Origin: JAMXLO01 sp963819855
Lineage (GTDB): Bacteria > Pseudomonadota > Alphaproteobacteria > Acetobacterales > Acetobacteraceae
Direction of reading: 5' to 3'
Assembly: GCA_963819855.1 (NCBI GenBank)
Contig: CAWFYC010000023.1
Span: 310,001 to 374,000, forward strand
Length of the DNA stretch: 64,000 nucleotides
Program-made: the position numbers and the translations under genes
The notes under the pieces: generated by a model
Seen by the model: the letters and a program-made list of their open reading frames with translations, nothing else
Databases searched by the model: none
What the model was told of the DNA's origin: nothing
Part shown: piece after piece, positions 62,703 through 64,000 of the stretch
Layout: each line of letters begins with the position of its first letter
Numbering within the stretch: the stretch's first letter is position 1

Positions 62703-64000
62703 ATGGATGCCACCTCGCCGCGCGCCGAACTGAAGGAGAACCGCGATTCGGCGCGCGGCCTGCTCAGGCGGCTGTGGCGTGAGCACATCCTCCATCACAA
62801 GCCGCGCCTGCTGCTGGTGCTGGTGCTGACCGGCCTGATGGCCGGCACCACCGCGCTGTATCCGGTGGTGATCGACCACGCCTTCGAAATGTTCACCGAC
62901 CGTGACCGGCGCATCCTGTATCAGATTCCCGCGCTGGTCGTTGCCATCACCTCGATCAAGGCAGCGGCGCAGTATTTCCAGAACGTGCAGGTGCAGCAGA
63001 TCGTGCTGCTGGTGATCCGCGAGCTGCAGGGTCGCATGTTCGCCCACCTTACCCGCGCCGACCTGGCCAGGCTGGAACGCGAGGCGCCGGCGCAGCTTGC
63101 CGCCCGCTTGACCACCGACGCCGCGATCATCCGCGATTCGTTGACCCGCGCGGTGAACGGCATCGCCGATGCGGTCACGGTGGTCGGGCTGGTGGCCTCG
63201 ATGCTGTATCTCGACTGGCTGCTCAGTCTGATCGCCGCGACGCTGTATCCGTTGGCGGCGGTGCCCATCCAGAATATCGGCCGGCGTATCCGCCGCGCCT
63301 CGGGCGGCATGCAGGAACGCATGGGCGAGGCTGCGGCGATGCTGAACGAGAGCTTCGCCCAGGCCCGCACAGTGCGCGCGTATCGCCTGGAAGCCTCCGA
63401 AACGCACCGGGCCGAGAGCGCCTTCGCCCAGCTTTATCGCGCGCTGATGCGCATGGCCAAGGGCCGAGCGCGCGTCGATCCGGTGCTGGAGGTGCTTGGC
63501 GGCGCCGCGGTCGCGGCGGTGATCGGCTTCGCCGGCTGGCGCGCCGCGATCAGCTCGCAGACGATCGGCAACTTCACTGGGTTCGTCGCCGCGCTGCTGA
63601 TCGCCGCCCGCCCGCTGCGCGCCCTCGGTTCGCTGAACGCCGCGTTACAGGAGGGCATGGCCGGGCTCGCGCGAGTGTTCGCCGTCGTCGATGAACGGCC
63701 GCGCATTGCCGACGTGCCAGGCGCGGTGGCGCTGCCGCCCGGACACGGTCACGTCGAGTTCGACGATGTGCATTTCGTCTACCCGGACGGCCGGATCGGC
63801 CTCGCGGGCCTCAGCTTCATAGCCGAACCAGGCACCATGATCGCGCTGGTCGGGCCGTCCGGTGCCGGCAAATCCACCGCGCTGGCGCTGATCCCGCGGC
63901 TGCATGAGGCCGCAGCCGGTGCGGTGCGGATCGACGGCAGTGACGTGCGCCGAGTGACACTCGCCAGCCTGCGCGACAGCATCGCCTATGTCGCGCAGGA
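62703..64000 (+). CDS. MsbA-type ABC exporter, 3' end outside window
   Basis: At least 432 aa; the frame is open to the window end. N-terminal membrane domain with about six segments (LLLVLVLTGLMAGTTALYPVV near 40, VVGLVASMLYLDWLLSLIAA near 160, AAVAAVIGFAGW near 265) and the beginning of the ATPase domain: VEFDDVHFVYPDG, Walker A GPSGAGKST near 388, and the Q-loop at YVAQ at the edge. MsbA-like half-transporters flip lipid A or other lipid-linked glycans across the inner membrane. It follows the glycosyltransferase-like cassette by 98 nt on the same strand; a polar lipid or glycan substrate is inferred. Confidence 0.92.
   Translation, partial: MDATSPRAELKENRDSARGLLRRLWREHILHHKPRLLLVLVLTGLMAGTTALYPVVIDHAFEMFTDRDRRILYQIPALVVAITSIKAAAQYFQNVQVQQIVLLVIRELQGRMFAHLTRADLARLEREAPAQLAARLTTDAAIIRDSLTRAVNGIADAVTVVGLVASMLYLDWLLSLIAATLYPLAAVPIQNIGRRIRRASGGMQERMGEAAAMLNESFAQARTVRAYRLEASETHRAESAFAQLYRALMRMAKGRARVDPVLEVLGGAAVAAVIGFAGWRAAISSQTIGNFTGFVAALLIAARPLRALGSLNAALQEGMAGLARVFAVVDERPRIADVPGAVALPPGHGHVEFDDVHFVYPDGRIGLAGLSFIAEPGTMIALVGPSGAGKSTALALIPRLHEAAAGAVRIDGSDVRRVTLASLRDSIAYVAQ

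Noticed and set aside
1..64000. tRNA, rRNA, prophage or insertion-sequence transposase genes
   Set aside because: Read on both strands; no tRNA cloverleaf, rRNA core, integrase or transposase motif was recognised.

Overview
The window reads as a chromosomal stretch of a high-GC alphaproteobacterium, most likely Rhodospirillales/Acetobacteraceae. Supporting signs are the gene order pyrB-pyrC'-plsY-dprA-topA-rnr-S41 protease-rpmG-pleD, the rimP-nusA-ylxR-infB-rbfA operon, the MoxR-DUF58-DUF4159 block beside DUF1285-NUDIX-DUF6111-cca, a PmtA-type phospholipid methyltransferase and a PleD with two receiver domains. The taxonomy is inferred from synteny; no rRNA or tRNA gene was seen.

Layout. 1-13 kb: pyrimidine, phospholipid, DNA-uptake and topoisomerase genes, interrupted by a VapBC pair and, between topA and a damaged rnr, by a palindromic repeat and a small secreted protein on the other strand. 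13-17.4 kb: phospholipid methyltransferase, EamA exporter, glutathione transferase, GxxExxY protein with flanking CTCTGCG repeats, serine-glyoxylate aminotransferase. 17.6-24.5 kb: an accessory block of visibly lower GC in its first 3 kb (methyltransferase, SDR, GMC-like flavoprotein, GT-C transferase), then a large exported protein. 24.6-31 kb: metabolic genes (YdiJ-type FAD/Fe-S dehydrogenase, DUF924, LysR remnant, M15 peptidase, DUF3291, DUF2237, thiL). 31-38 kb: a sugar ABC importer whose two permeases read as one ORF, and an enolase-superfamily gene flanked by two paralogous membrane proteins of unknown function. 38-44 kb: the rimP-nusA-infB-rbfA translation operon with a hairpin leader. 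44-48 kb: HDAC-like deacetylase, AlkP-type phosphodiesterase, TPR-glycosyltransferase. 48-57.7 kb: the MoxR/BatA-like envelope block and the divergent DUF1285-NUDIX-DUF6111-cca operon. 57.9-64 kb: two paralogous proteins, each with a duplicated glycosyltransferase-like domain, bracketing a zinc-ribbon methyltransferase, followed by an MsbA-type ABC exporter that runs off the window.

Two themes stand out. First, at least ten reading-frame breaks occur in seven otherwise well conserved genes and nearly all have the same sign: one extra base. This points to consensus indel errors more than to gene death, and it could also explain the permease fusion. Second, the three-gene glycan-like cassette at 57.9-62.6 kb is the best candidate for an undescribed system: its domains resemble nucleotide-sugar transferases, but the D-x-R-D motif survives intact in only one of four domain copies.
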